Positions 32,276-45,359 of a stretch of 64,000 nucleotides of DNA are shown here, in pieces. This stretch comes from Megascapheus bottae. Lineage: Eukaryota; Chordata; Mammalia; Rodentia; Geomyidae. The notes under the pieces are model-generated. The model made no database searches and had not been told where the DNA came from. It saw only the letters and a program-made list of their open reading frames with translations. The position numbers and the translations under genes were made by a program. Position 1 is the first letter of the stretch. Every line of letters begins with the position of its first letter. Location: NCBI GenBank assembly GCA_024803745.1, contig JANJXV010000024.1:21329927-21393926 (forward strand). Direction: 5' to 3'.

Positions 32276-35200
32276 AGTGATACTGATCCTGACTTTATTT
32301 TAAACTCATGCTGTTTTAATCACAGGGTTTTTGCATTCCTTTTTATTTTGCAAATAAAAAGAAATCTTATTATAAAATATCTCTAATGCTGAGTTATTCT
32401 CAAGTACCCTTGTCTCATTCTGACCCCAGCCTCTATCTCTCCTGTAGCTTGAGAGCTGAGGATTAGAGCCAGATCCTATACTTTTGCTACTTGCAGTGTG
32501 AGCCGGGGTCCCACAGCATGAACATCTTCTGGGAGTGCTTAGCAATGTGGCTTCCCAAGCTCCATCAACTTACTAACTCAGAGTCTGCATAGTAAGCAGA
32601 CCCCCAAGCGATGTGACAGTCCATTAAATTTTGAGACAGGCTGATTGGGAGGCATAATTAGATTTTGGTATAAATTATTTGACAAGAATGCTCATCCATG
32701 TGTGTGGTGGATATCTTATGACATCACTTTAGGAGGGAGATGTATCTGGGTGCCCTGCTGTGATATTAAGGCTAATCAATGGGTTCTTATATGATCAGCT
32801 GACTCATCCTTGAGAAAGTCAAGAAAGAGTTCTTGAAAGCAGAATGGCTAAGAGGGGGCTCTAGACCCCAGTGGTGTGGAAATGACTGTAGAGTTGCATG
32901 TTTTCCGTGAGATAAGGGAAAATCAGATCAGAGAGGGCTTTAAAGATAGGAACTTTCTAATATTTAGGGAGAAGTGACCATTTTGGGGGGAAGAGAATGT
33001 CATAAAGAAGACAGCACTGAAATTAAATCTGGAGCCCTTGTGGCAGGATGTATTTGATGGAGAAAAGTCTGATGAACAAGAGGCATGATAGCAGTTTTCC
33101 TAAAAGGCAATAAAGCCTGAACCAGAGTCATGGCATTGAGAATGAAAAGTAAGCAGGTGAACATGAGCCTGTGAAGAGTGAAGAGTGTGCAGTGAACACA
33201 GGCATAATTATATCTGATTGGCAGTTTGTTGTGAGAATGGAATGCGGGAAGCCAGGGGCACATGTCACTGCCTTGTACTGTGCCTGGCTTAAGTTAACCC
33301 TCAGTAAATTCTCGTCTTTATTGTTTCTAGATAATTGTTTGGTTGAAGGAGAGGAATGTAACAGTCTTCTTTTTTTTTTTTTTTCCTTTAAGACTAGAAT
33401 AATTGGTGATAGAGGGATAACTGGTTCCAGAAGGTATTCTATTCTGTTTTAGATAGTCTTGAGTGTGAAATCTTGACAGGATATCCAGGGGGTAATGTGT
33501 TACATGCCAGGGGTAAATTATGCATGAGCCACACTTGAGTAGATTCATGCTTTTTCTTTTGGTACAGATTTTAGTTTCAGGAATGTGTTGTGCTCCATTT
33601 TTCAGGATCTCTAGGGTTCCTGCCAAAGCAGATGTTCTGCCTTGACATCCATTCAGATTAGCCCCTGACTTCGCAGTGGGTGGTCTGGGGCCTGGCTGCC
33701 ATACCAGCAACAAAGGGAGGCTTGCTTCCCCTCTGGGCTTTCTCATTGCAGAGTTTGTTGAAATTTTGACAAAAGCAGTTTGTTTTGCTCTTTAGCCATT
33801 TCAACCTTTTTTACCCCCTCCCTTTTTGATGCGCAAGCTGAAGTTGAAATTGGGGTATTAATGGGTGCTATTTAAAGAAACTCATTTATGGGTAATTAAA
33901 TAACATGCCTGTCAGCACAGATTTGATAGGGAAGAGGAGAACTTTTTTTCAAATATAATGAAGCATAATTATATTCCTGTTCCTTTCAATTTCTTTGTTA
34001 GATTATCTAGAAAACAGATTTTTCTTCTTTTTTTAAATCAATGCTTATTTGACTTGCTCCCATATCTCTTTAAGAGGAAGAGGATAAGTTTTATTTTTTT
34101 CAGTTTCATGTAATTTTTAATGTGTTCCAACTACCGATAGAGAACAGTCATGGGTGGTGCTGTATCTAGCTCCTCTGCAGGTAGTGATCAAAATTTTAGA
34201 CATCCCATAGTGCAGGGTAGTCAAATATGGACCATAGTAGCTGGTCACTTGTGTGTTCACAGGTTGACCAAGTAAATACCATTTCATAAGGCTATTTGTA
34301 GACAACAGGAGAAGGGAAAGGACTCATCTTGACGACCTTCATAATCCATATGTCATGCTCTCCATGTTCTCTCTTTCTGTGTAAAAAGACTTGAGTACCT
34401 TGTACATAGTGGAATCAGTATGTATTTGCTTGTAATTGCATTTGCAAATGTAAATGACTAGTGGAACAGAAGGAACTAGTATTTTGGTTGTCTAGTAAAG
34501 TTGGTGTCATGCAATATATGGAAAAAAAGTATCTGGCATCATCAATTTGAATTGAATTGTTATATGAAAATGAATGGATGGGAGGAAAAGAGCAGAAAAT
34601 GGAAAAAGTGAATACATCACAAGAGGATGTCAGTAGAGTGCTTTTGGAGAATTAAACAGGAATAGAAATCTTTAGAAAGAGAGCCAGTGGTAGCAGCTCA
34701 AAGACTGTTCTTTCATGATAGCCAAGGCTTCCCCTGATGGTACAGAGTGAATTTAGCAGAAACTCAGTTTCCAGAAAGAGAATTTCTTTTCCAGAATCTA
34801 CAGAAGTCATCTTGCTAACTCATGCTTCTGTGACTATTAGGATAATGGTGTTAAAAAGAATATTTTTCTGTCCTACAGGGAGGAAAAGAGAGCTGGGGAT
34901 AAAGGCTTGCTCCTCTTCCATTTCTCTTGGTTAGTCAGATGAGGGGATAAACTACCTATGTGGTTAATGAAAAGTTCTACAGAGAAGGTCAAGATAAGTT
35001 AACTGAGTTATGGGGGAGAACCCATTGGGAAACCATCTTTCATTAACCTAATTTCCTCTCCTGAGCTGAACAGGGAACAAATTGTGAAGAGAAACCCTGA
35101 GGAATTAGTGTTGCTCACAGATCCAACGTGAGTGTGGACGAATGGCTGGATTCAGTCATAAAGATAGCTGAAAGTGGCTTGGCAATTTCTAATTTCAGAA

Positions 35201-36423
35201 AGAGAAAGGCAGGCAACAAACCTATGGATTGTGTAAGATTTGAGGCCTTCCAATCATAGACAGAGGTCATCTTTGGCTGAAATATGTTCTTAGATTAGAC
35301 ATAAATTTCCCACCCGGAGGAATGAAAGAGTGTGGTAACCACAGTAGTAGCAAAGCATGATGTAGATGACTGACTGTCAGTGAGGGCATTTGCCTGTGTA
35401 TATGGTGAATACTGAACAGGGCTATTTCGGTCATTTGAGAATGTCTGTAGGAGATGGAATAGAAGCACAGTATTGTTGGAGACAGTGCTGTGTCGGGTGT
35501 CCATGTAATACCAGTGCTCTCAGCCTTTTAGTAACAATTCTAAAAGTAGGTAAAGCCCCAGGCTGGCAGTTTTCTGTAACTGGATCACTTAGTTCTTTTC
35601 TAGGAACTTAAAGTAGTCAAGAAAACACTGCTTAAGTGAGCGTACCAGATTCCTGGAGCCAGAGATCTGAGGTAGGAACTTCATTGTGCATGTCCTTGCC
35701 CAGATGAGAATCGCTGCCCCAGTGAACTTAGTTACTAATGGTGTGTCTTGAAAAGCCTTGGATTAGATGATTTCTATGGCCTCTTCCAACCTTAAAATGT
35801 TAGATATGTAGGAAGTGGAGTTTGATTTTGAATGTCTTTGACAAAGGCATTTTATTTGCATGGGTGCTATATAGCTTTCATACTAAGATAACAAATAGGT
35901 AATGATAGTTCAAGAGAAATTGTAAACCTGAAAATTGCTGTAAATATTCAAGAATCCATTCATGATTTTCCTTGCCTTCTTTAGATGTACCATTTGATCC
36001 CAGTGTTTGCCGTATTTTCACATGTCCTTAGGCAGCACCAGACACTTGTCCTTTACAATTGATGGTAGAGATTGCTAACTGTTTTTCTTTTGCCATGCTT
36101 TTAGAAGCAGAAATGATGACTCTTAATGCCAGCCAAAGCTTGTATGGCCTGATTCCGCCCCTCCCCCCCTTTATGTACTCTAAGGTACACTGAAATGAAA
36201 GTCACTGTGTAATATACAGTCATCAGTAGGATTTCTTCCCAGTCCTTTATTCTTTTGTGATGTCAGGAAATTTCTTTATGGTCTTATGCTTAGGAGAGGT
36301 TAAGAAATAGTAGTCTCTTCAGTAACTGGGAGCCCATCATCTAACCCATCATCCAGAGGCCCTAAGAACAAGAGGAGATAATATCTCTTACATGTTATCT
36401 TAGAAAGACCAGAGCAGACAGCC
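31713..36423. other. Intron 2 block of 4.7 kb with no rodent SINE
   Basis: Only an (AC)n microsatellite (32226-32273) and old mammalian repeat traces are seen. These include a MER5-like stretch near 32570-32640 and an ancient repeat of unknown name near 32.93-33.17 kb. No exon is supported; ORFs up to 139 codons (minus, 33327-33746) match nothing. The SINE gap is unusual beside flanks carrying one SINE per 300-500 bp. Confidence 0.6.
32226..32273. repeat. (AC)n microsatellite
   Basis: About 24 AC units with one TC interruption. Confidence 0.96.
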
Positions 36424-36438
36424 CTAAATGCTTTCTTT

Positions 36439-37363
36439 CTTTGTTTTATAAATATTTTTTATTGTGATTAATGGAAGGGTTACATTATATTCACCAGATA
36501 GAAGGTGCATAACTTCACAAACATTGATACCCTTTCTCATGACATGGTCCCCATTTCCCTCTCACCCTCTTCCCGCTTATCTTGATTTCCCCTCTTCCCT
36601 ATCCAATTTCAAATAACCAAGTAAGCACATATAAAATATATCAGATAACAAGGTGAAAAATTGTAACAATATGAGATAACCAAGGGATGGCAAAAAAGAT
36701 GAAAGATAACATAGTACATTAAGGATAACAGTCACTCATTATATGGCTTTTGTTTCCTTATCCTGGAGGTCCTTACATTTAGTGTCATACTATTTGGCCT
36801 TATGTCTCTAGATTTTGTTCTATTGCAAATCTCTGCTAGGAGAGACCAAGGTTTCTACTGATTATGACAAATGAGGGAGACGATTGGGCCTAAGTTCCTT
36901 TGAGTCTGGCTTACTTCACTTAATGTGATTTTTTCTAAGTATTTCCATTTCCTTACAAATGGGGCGATGTCATCAGCACAGAATTCCATTGTGTATAAAT
37001 ACCACATCTTGTTGATCCACTCATCAACTGAGGGACATCTAGGTTGGTTCCATATCTTTGCTATGGTAAATAGTGCTGCAATGAACATCGTTGTGCTAGT
37101 GGATTTAGTATGTCCTTGTTTCTGGATGATTGGGTAAATGCCAAGGAGTGGAATTGCTGGGTCATAGGGGAGCTCTATGTTTAGTCTTTTGAGGAATTGC
37201 CACACTGCTTTCCATAGTGGTTGAACGAGTTTGCACTCCCACCAACAGCGTAGTAGTGATCTCTCCTGGCCACATCTCCTCCAACATCTGTTGTTTTTAG
37301 ATTTCTTGATCCTGGCCATTCTAACTGGAGTGAAGTGGAATCTTAGAGTTGTTTTGATTTGCA
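36439..37363 (-). mobile_element. L1 3' end with TSD
   Basis: A 925-bp L1 closely similar to the one at 29.3-30.3 kb. 15-bp TSD CTAAATGCTTTCTTT at 36424-36438 and 37364-37378. The ORF2 C-terminal frame (37364-36855) is open for 169 codons, with a short in-frame loss near CADDIAPF relative to the other copy. Confidence 0.94.
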
Positions 37364-37389
37364 CTAAATGCTTTCTTTTTAAAAACCTA

Positions 37390-37805
37390 TTAGCATTAAC
37401 CAGTTGTGGTAACCCTAGCTACTCATGAGGCAGAGATCTAAGAATCTGGGCAGAAAAGTCCATGAGAGTTTGTGTGTGTGTTTGGGCGGGGGGCGGTGCC
37501 AGTCCTGGGACTTGAACTCAAGGCCTGAACACTGTCTTGGGGCTTTCTCAAGGCTAGCGCTCTGCCACTTGAGCCATGGTACCACTTCCAGCTTTTTCTG
37601 TGTATGTGGTACTGAGGAATCAAACCTGGGGCTTCATGCATGCAAGGTAGGCAGCTCAAATCCATGGGACTCTTATCTCCAGTTAATTACCCAAAAGCTA
37701 AATGGAGCTGTGGCTTACTTGGTAGAGTTGTAGATTTGCGTAAGAAAAGCTAAATAAAGGACAGTGCCCAGGCCCTGAATTCAAGCTGAAGTTCTGGCAT
37801 AAAAA
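37390..37805 (+). mobile_element. B1-Geo SINE interrupted by an IDL-Geo SINE
   Basis: Sense head (GGTAACCCTAGCTACTCATG), then the antisense insert, then the linker (TGGGACTCTTATCTCCAGTT) and a worn Geo half. Similar AGTCCATGAGA and ATCCATGGGA stretches flank the insert as its diverged TSD. Confidence 0.87.
37485..37652 (-). mobile_element. IDL-Geo SINE nested in the B1-Geo element
   Basis: GCCAGTCCTGGGACTTGAAC to GGGCTTCATGCATGCAAGG; the left half is truncated before its A box. Confidence 0.88.
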
Positions 37806-40220
37806 GAAAGCAAAAAATGATTAGCATTTTGTTTCCTTGGTTTTCTGTCATGTTGCCTATTTTCTCCTACCCAAATGGATGTTCTTTAGGACCAAAGATC
37901 AAGTATTCTTTCTCAGCAGGCTGCATTTCCTTTCTAGTGCCAGCCTCTTTCTCTTAGGCAGAGCTGCTCACCATTTCCATCATGAAGAGGCCCATTGCAG
38001 TGGGGTCTTCACTGTTTGGGTGGAGTCAGGGCAGGGGGACAGGGTTGTGTTCTTAGACAGACAGCTCTTCCCTTCTGCCTCCACCTGGCTATGATTCATC
38101 TCCAAATTTGCTGTGCTTCCACTCCCTTCCTTCTGCTACATGAAAAACGACTGGGCACAGCCACTGGCCATGCAATGATTAATTATTCTAGGTAGCTTAG
38201 CTAAGTTGAAGTACTAGTTATAAACATCTCCACGTGAAATCTATTTTGTTGCAAAGCAAAGACTGTGTTTGCATGCACCGAGGGAAAAGTGCCTGGTAGA
38301 AATTGCTGTACAATTTGCCTCTAGACTGTAGTGGGAATATCCTTTTTGGGAAATAGGTTGGATCGATGTGATTTTTCTCTCCATGTTAAGTTGTTATTGA
38401 AATGGCAACTTATCTTGTTTTGCAGTCCTAAAGTAATAAATAAAACATTCATGGATGGAATAAATTGAGAGCATCCCATTACCTGTAGTGGCGGACATGT
38501 TCATATTCCTCTAAAGCCTCAGGCAGTGACATCAGCAGGTTTTGTTCATTTTCTAATCCAGAGGCTTCTCATTTCTTTCTGTCAAAGAATTTGCGTTTCA
38601 GTACTGAGCAGATCTTCAGGGACCCTTTCAGATATGACTACATTTGTAGCACCTCTTGTAAATTGCATTTAAACTTCAGCTCCCTGGAGACAGCTCAGTC
38701 TAGTGGAAAGAGCCTGGGCTTGCAATTTACAGAGGTACTTTGCTTGGTAGCAAGGTCTTTAGCTCAAGTTCAGATTCTTGACCTATTAGCAATCTGGAGT
38801 TTTCTGACAATCAGCCACTGAAAGTGTTCTTGTGCTTTCTGATAGTACCCAAAGGAATCTACACCTAGCCTGTTTCAGAGGGGACTAAACACACATGTCC
38901 ACATCTGTGTACGCATGAATATATACACACAGCCCTGAGATCTTCCTGGCCTAGCAGAGTCCTGTTGGCAGTTTGACTTTTCATGCTGTACTATTCCATA
39001 ATGACTCACCCTTGTTCTTTGGTGGGAATCATACTGGAGCTGTAGGTTCACAAATGCTACATACTCATATGACGATTAACCCTTGCTTTTCTTTCCAGAT
39101 TTGAATACAGTTAATTTTTCCTATTCAACCACTTGCCACTTATTTATGAACAAGTATTTCTTGATTTCCTCCTATCTACAAGAGTCTCTGCTATTTGCCG
39201 GTAGGGAGGAATTATCCATGAATTTAAGAAGTTTATAATCTAGACAGGAAGATAAAAGATGTATTTGTAGGGGTGGGGGGGGCTGTGTTGAAAGACACAG
39301 GTGGTATTTGTATTTAGTTTTTTTCCCCCAGGGAGAAAAATGATCCAAACTTCGGAGGTGTAAAACTCAAGTGCCCTTAGAAACAGCAGAGCATACAGCT
39401 TTCTAAGCTTTACATGAAAAGGAATGATGGTAGATGGAAAAACTGAATTTTCTTCTTCAATTATCCATAGGAGTTTTTTTCTTTGTCTTCCAAATGGAGG
39501 GCAGTGCCAGTTTACTTGAGGCTCACTTGGCATTCTCTGCAGCTGTGCTAGTACTTAGGATGTCTCCTCTCCTGCACCATTCACATACATTGTCTTCATC
39601 CATTTTACCTCATCCATTGCCAGTTGGTGGAGATTGCTGGGTGGAATTCCAGACTTGTACCTCTGACTGGTCTCTAGCCCCTTCTTCTCTGCCCACTCCA
39701 CCACCAGGTCTTTCTACATATGAAATACTTACCTTTGTGAAACTGGTTTATTTCTCTTAACAGGATGATCTCTAGTTCCATTCATTTTCCATATACAAGC
39801 CTTTAAGAAGCCATTCCTTTGTCTAGATTCTACTTCCTGTTTCTCCCTTGACTCTTAGTTTCAGGGTCACTCTGAAAGCTTTTTTATTTGCACAATACTT
39901 TGGCTGCTTCCCCAATGTGTCTCTTTGATGTAGCATATATAAGCAAAGTTGCATCCTCTTAACCTGTTGTACTGTGTTCCCTCTGAACTGCAAACTTTAC
40001 AAGGCCAGGGAACTGCGCATTTCACCAGCATATTTCATGTTCCTACTCTGACATATACCATCATATTTACCAAGAGCTGTTGTTCTCTACTACTTACTAC
40101 TTGATCCTTAACTTCTTTAGGGCAGGACCAATTCTGGTTGATTGTGTCATACTCAGCACTTTGGGTCTTTGTGTTTAGTTTGTTTCACCAACCAACTACT
40201 TTCTGCAACTTTGTTCACCT
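37806..40220. other. Intron 2 block of 2.4 kb without young SINEs
   Basis: Holds a MIR-like piece (sense, 38685-38830: CAGCTCAGTCTAGTGGAAAG), a possible L2/MIR3 trace near 39.13-39.26 kb and an old antisense L1 scrap near 39.72-39.80 kb (TTTGTGAAACTGGTTTATTT). No exon seen. Confidence 0.55.
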
Positions 40221-40224
40221 GGAC

Positions 40225-40335
40225 TTTTTTTTGGCTCATACTGGAACTTGAACTTAGGACCTTGCTGTCTTGTTTAGTCTTTTACTTCAAGGCTAGCACT
40301 ACCATTTGAGCCACAACCCCATTTCGGGCTGTTAT
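40225..40335 (-). mobile_element. B1-Geo SINE, Geo half only
   Basis: CTGGAACTTGAACTTAGGAC to CATTTGAGCCACAACCCC. Confidence 0.7.
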
Positions 40336-40913
40336 AGCCATTGTCTTGAACTAACGATTTGAAATAATGATTTTGGTATCCTATACTAGTGATTTTGCGT
40401 ATCTTGTACTAAGTGTTCGAATTGATGATATTGGTGTCTATGGGAAGGGGGTCTTCAGAGATCAGCCTCTAAGTGGTGGAGGAACCTGAACCGAAGCAGT
40501 AGAAGAAATAGACTGAAAGGGAGGGGCAGGTTTATAACTTTCCATAGGCCTGGAGAACTTATGCAGAAGGACCTACCTATATGATGAGTCCATTTGGTAA
40601 GAGATTGGAGACATAGGAAAACAAAACAACACAACATACTATTGGACACAAGTTGGTGGGGAGGCAGGCATGAGAGGTAAGTGGAGATCTAGTGACCATG
40701 ACCCTGTTCCTACGGAAGCCTGGTGTTAACTCTGTGATTCAGGGGTTACTGTGCACTCAGGATTTTACCTCTTCATTGTTTAGAAAGTCATAGCTATGAA
40801 GTGTCAAGTAAACTACATAGGCCTGTGAACCTGTTGCTTGTTTTTATAACTTGAGTAGCTCATATCTGATTTTATCTTACCATATGGTAGTTTTCTTATT
40901 GTTGCTGAATTTT

Positions 40914-41154
40914 TTTTGGAGGCAGGGGTCGGTCATGGGGCTTGAACTCTGGGCGTGGGTGCTCTCCCTGAGTTTTTCAGCTCTAGGCTACAGTTCTACC
41001 GCTGAAGCCACAGTTGCCACTTCCAGTTTTCTAGTGGTTAATTAGAAATAAGAGTCTCAATGATTTTAGGGCCAGGGCTGGCTTTGAACCACGATTTTCA
41101 GATCTCAGACTCCTGAGTAGCTAGGATTACAGGCGTGAGCCACTGCATCTGGCT
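40914..41154 (-). mobile_element. B1-Geo SINE with TSD
   Basis: TSD TTGTTGCTGAATTTT at 40899-40913 and, with one change, 41155-41169. Antisense and complete. Confidence 0.94.
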
Positions 41155-41169
41155 TTGTTGCTGAGTTTT

Positions 41170-42660
41170 GCATTTCTTGCTGGGGCATTTGATAGGGAGG
41201 GAAGCAGGGAGAACAGCAAAGAGTAGGGATTTATGAGTCTTGGGTATGGGACAGGAAGGTAGTGTAACTCCCTGCCACCAGGATAGCCGTGGCTTAGAGT
41301 CACACAAGCAGCTGAGGCCTGGTGGGTCTGGGGGCTGGCTCATCCTGGGCCACCTCACAAGGGGAGACTCTTCCAGAGCTCTGTCAGACAGCTGGGGCCT
41401 CAGAGATACTGCTGCCTTTCTGTTGTCAGGTTCACATTTATGCGCATCCTCAATGAATGCCTCCCTTTGGACAGTGCTCTTTCTGAGGCTGATTGCCCAG
41501 GGACCGTTGGGCTGGTTTGAATAGTCTGGCTGTGGACAGCATTGTCCAGCAGCCTTGGACTGCAACTAAGGCAAAAAGCTGCCGGTTTTTTATTTGCATG
41601 GCTTGTTCTGTCTTCAATGTACAGATTAGATTTGAAATGACTCAGATGCAAAATTCAAGGTCTCCAATGTTATGAAATCTGTTCAGGGAAAAGAATTTAA
41701 GGGAAACAACCCTTTTTCCCTTTTAAAATCTTTCCTGTAAATTGGTTAATGGACATGTTTTCTGGGTACTGGTTTTCCTGCCTGAAGTTCTCATTGTAGC
41801 AACATGGACAAGTGCAGACTCGAGCACACGCTTGAGTCAGTGCTATTCTTTAGGTATATTTTAGAGACCGTTACACTAAGTAGGTGATCAGGTGCTAGAA
41901 ATGCTTTCATTTACAGAAGCCAAGATTTTGCCTCTTGACAAAATTTCCCATTTGTGATATAATGACTGACTATGATATAAAGAAGAGAAAATAGCAGAAG
42001 CTACTCAACATCAGGGTTGTTTCTTCTAAAACAGGCGCAGTGATTTCCCCTTGATAAGAAAAATTCAGGATGCATATATTAGTTTTCTGTGTTTGACTAG
42101 TAAATTACCATAGGCCTCATAGTTTAACACATCATAAATTTATTATCTTATGTGGATTAGGTCTGCCTGAGCTAAAATCAAAATGCCAGGAAGGACCTGA
42201 GGAGACACTTGGGGCAAAGCCACCTTCCAGTCTCCCCACTTCCTGGGAGTTGTGCCACATTCTTAGGCTCTCAGCTTTTTCCACCATCTTCCAGAGTCCC
42301 ATCTGCTCTGACCACAGGCAAGGAAGCTGTTCTGTACTAAGGACTTCATGAGAAGAGCGGCTCCATCTTGATAATACAGAATAACCTTCTACTTTCCAAG
42401 TCCTAAATTTAATCTCACCTCTGAAGCCCATTTGCTATGTGAAGTCATGTCTTCAAATTCTTAGGGTCAGAAGGTGACCATTACGGGAAGAAGCTGTTTT
42501 GCCTGGGATTCTGTAGAAGTACTTCATTTAACATTTCGTTCAGAGAATGTGCCCATGATTTGTTATCAGGTCTGGAAGAAACTCTGACTTGCTTATTTAT
42601 AGGGAAGAAGTGCAAATCCCACAGAATTTGCTTGGGTCTTAATCTGCTGTAGAAACTGAT
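41170..42660. other. Intron 2 end, 1.5 kb without SINEs
   Basis: Unique sequence leading to the exon 3 acceptor. ORFs of 94-155 codons on both strands overlap and are not recognised. Confidence 0.5.
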
Positions 42661-42691
42661 GTTGGTTTTCTTTTTTTGTTTGCTTTGACAG

Positions 42692-42731
42692 TGATAACCT
42701 GCTAAGGAGAGCTGCCTGTCAAGAAGCTCAG
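42692..42731 (+). CDS. AGK: AGK coding exon 3, residues 34-47
   Basis: A 40-nt exon completing Cys34 and encoding DNLLRRAACQEAQ. The acceptor AG is at 42690-42691 after a T-rich tract; the donor is GTAATA at 42732, with a CAG exon end. It lies 18.4 kb after exon 2, the longest intron seen. Lengths 101 + 40 = 141 nt put the following exon in phase 0. The exon is too short for an ORF search and is recognised only by matching the protein and its splice sites. Confidence 0.95.
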
Positions 42732-42739
42732 GTAATACC

Positions 42740-43490
42740 ATTTCCTGTAAGAAAATTAAACCCTCTTATCTCCACGGAGCAGGAAGCCCACAGTACTCCT
42801 GGGACACGCGCAGGATCTCGCCTCGGTGCAGTTTGGCTATTTCCCCTCACTATCTGGGGATGAATCAGGCTTCAAGCCAACTCTGAGCAGTGTGGAGGGA
42901 CATTAACCATCTGGCAAGGAGCACTCCTAACACCCGTCCCGCTAGGCTTGTTTACTTCTGGATCACTCCTGAGAACACAAACCCTGGAGCTCTGGGAATT
43001 TGCTGTATTTGCAGTTGTCCTTGAAGATCTGGCTCAACCCTGAACCAGCCCAGATCCAAATGGTCCACTGGGATATTAGTTCAGAGCCAGCATTGCCTCT
43101 GAAAGTCAAATTGTCTCCAAATTGTTGATTCAGACGTTATGCCCATCTCTTTAATGCAACTCATTCCTTACCCTAGTTTCAGGAGATTCTACATAAATGT
43201 CCATTCATCTGCTCCAGTTCAAGCCCACTGTCTTGCCTCCCCATTTGGCCTGACAGGTGGTAGCTGTGACTCAGTTGCCTTTTTACTTATATGTCACTTA
43301 AGCTTATGATGTCAGAAATATGTTATTTAAAAAAAGAGATAAACCCATGTTAAAAATGACAAGGGAATGAAGCCCTTACTAAGGGAAGGCAAGCCTCATA
43401 ATTGTTTCTGACACATTTCCTGAGGGTCAGGGATGTAGTAAGTTCCTCTCATCAATGGTTGTTATCTAAATGTTCTGAATGGGAATTTAG
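42740..43490. other. Intron 3 start, nothing recognised
   Basis: No repeat or exon identified. Confidence 0.5.
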
Positions 43491-43493
43491 GTG

Positions 43494-43544
<51 letters not shown>

Positions 43545-43561
43545 TGCATGTGTGCGTGTGC
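43494..43561. repeat. (TG)n microsatellite
   Basis: About 23 TG units followed by GCGCGTGCATGTGTGCGTG. Confidence 0.97.
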
Positions 43562-43762
43562 TTCCTGATACTCTTATACTTTCACTTGGCTTTTTCATTC
43601 AAGTCTGGTGCGCTACCTCTTAAGCCACGGCTCCACTTCTGGCGAGTTGTGGATAAGAATCTTATGGATTTTTATGCCTAGTTTGGCTTTAAACGTTCAT
43701 TCTCAGATCTCAGCCTCCTCAGGAGCTAGGCTTACAAGTGTGAACCATTAGAGCCTAGTTGA
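43562..43762 (-). mobile_element. B1-Geo SINE, 5' truncated Geo
   Basis: TCTTAAGCCACGGCTCCAC and the antisense head CAGCCTCCTCAGGAGCTAGG are clear; diverged. Confidence 0.8.
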
Positions 43763-43849
43763 ATGTGAGTTTTAAGAATTTGATTATAGTTTTGCTTAAG
43801 TATATTACATGGCTCCAGGTTTTGGAAATCAAATAAAATAAACTTTTGC

Positions 43850-44095
43850 CGCACACCAGTGGCTCATGCCTGTAATCCTAGCTAATCAGGAGGCTGAGAT
43901 CTGAGGATCATGGTTCAAAGCCAGCCTAGGCACAAAAGTCTGTGAGACTCTTATCTCTAACCACTAGAAAAGAAAACAAACAAACAAACTGGTTGTGATG
44001 CTGTGGCTCAAGTTTTAGAGTGGTAGCCTTGAGCTGAAGAGTTCAGGGACAGCACCCAGGCCAAGAGTTCAAGCCCCACAACCGACAAAAACAAA
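43850..44095 (+). mobile_element. B1-Geo SINE
   Basis: Sense copy; the linker is shortened and holds an A-rich (AAAC)n insertion before the Geo half. Confidence 0.9.
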
Positions 44096-44136
44096 AAAAT
44101 CAATTAAAATAAATTTTACATTTTAAAACTATTTTT

Positions 44137-44328
44137 TTTTTTTGCCAGTCCTGGGCTTGAGCTCAGGGCCTGACCACTGTCCTTAGACTTTCTCAAGATT
44201 AGAGCTCTACCACTCGAGCCTCAGCACCACTTCTGGCTTTTTTCTATGTATGTGGTACCGAGGAATCGAACCCAGGTCTTCGTGCATGCTAGGCAAGCAC
44301 TTTAACCACTAGGCCAACTCCCGGCCCC
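44137..44328 (-). mobile_element. IDL-Geo dimeric SINE with perfect TSD
   Basis: 13-bp TSD TAAAACTATTTTT at 44124-44136 and 44329-44341; low divergence from the copy at 13.5 kb. Confidence 0.95.
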
Positions 44329-44494
44329 TAAAACTATTTTTCAATTGACACTATATGTGTGTATGGATGTAATATATGTTGATACAGGTATGCAGTATAC
44401 AGTGATTAAAGGTCATTATAAAATAAAGTTTAATATTAACTTTAAAGTGATTCCTACCTCAAACATCATTTTGTGTATGTGTCGGAGTGGGGGA

Positions 44495-44705
44495 TGGGTG
44501 AGTGTTGTCATACTGGAGTTTAAACTCAGGACCTGGTAGACAAACACTACCATTTGAGCCATACCCCAAACTCTTTTTACTTTAGGTTATTTTTCAGATA
44601 GGATCACTTTTTTGCCGCTCAGGGCAGTCTGGACTGCTATCCTCCTACTTCTGCATCCCAAGCAGCTTACATTATGATTGTGATCCACCACACCTAGCTA
44701 GTTTT
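44495..44705 (-). mobile_element. Older tRNA/B1 dimeric SINE (B4-like)
   Basis: Antisense ID-like part (TTTAAACTCAGGACCTGG ... CATTTGAGCCATACCCC), then TTATTTTTCAGATAGGATC and a B1-like part ending GATCCACCACACCTAGC. No Geo half. Confidence 0.65.
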
Positions 44706-45044
44706 TTGACATGGGGTCTCACTAATGTCTTGCCTTGGCTGGTCTCGAACCTAAATCTTTCTGACCAAGAAGGCATGAGCCTGACCTCCACTTCTCTTAT
44801 TAAAGGCTCTTACCTCCACTTCTAGACTTGTAATTTATTAACCCTTGTGACATTGGCTAACTTAATCTTTCCAAGTCTTGACTTTGTAAAAATGAGATTA
44901 GTGACTTCCTTAGTTTCTGAGAGATGGGATCATTGTATGTAAAAGTGGCAAAAGAGGTGTTCACACTTCCCATGCTAGTTGCTGCTTTTTAGTTGTGATA
45001 TAACATTGCAAAGAAGAGGTAAATTGAGTATTAGATTCATTTCT

Positions 45045-45345
45045 TTTTGTCCTAGTGGAATTTGGTCTTGGAGTCTTGTCCTTGTTAAGCAGATACTTTA
45101 GTAATTGAGCCATGCCCCTGGCATTGTTTTGCTTTTGTTACTTTTCAGATAGGGTCTTGCTTCCTCCACCACCGTCTTCTGTAACTAAAATGGCAAGGGT
45201 GTATCTCTACACCGCATTTTTATTGGTTGAGATGAGGTTGCATGGACTTCTTGCCAGGTTGGCCTCAAACAGTGATCTCCTGGATCTTAGGTCTAAAGTA
45301 GTTAACATTACAGGCATAACACACTGCAACGTAGGCTATTTTTTT
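45045..45345 (-). mobile_element. Older tRNA/B1 dimeric SINE (B4-like)
   Basis: Same plan: TTGAGCCATGCCCCTGGC, GTTACTTTTCAGATAGGGTC, GCCAGGTTGGCCTCAAAC and ATTACAGGCATAACACAC. Confidence 0.65.
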
Positions 45346-45359
45346 TTCCCTTTTCTTTC

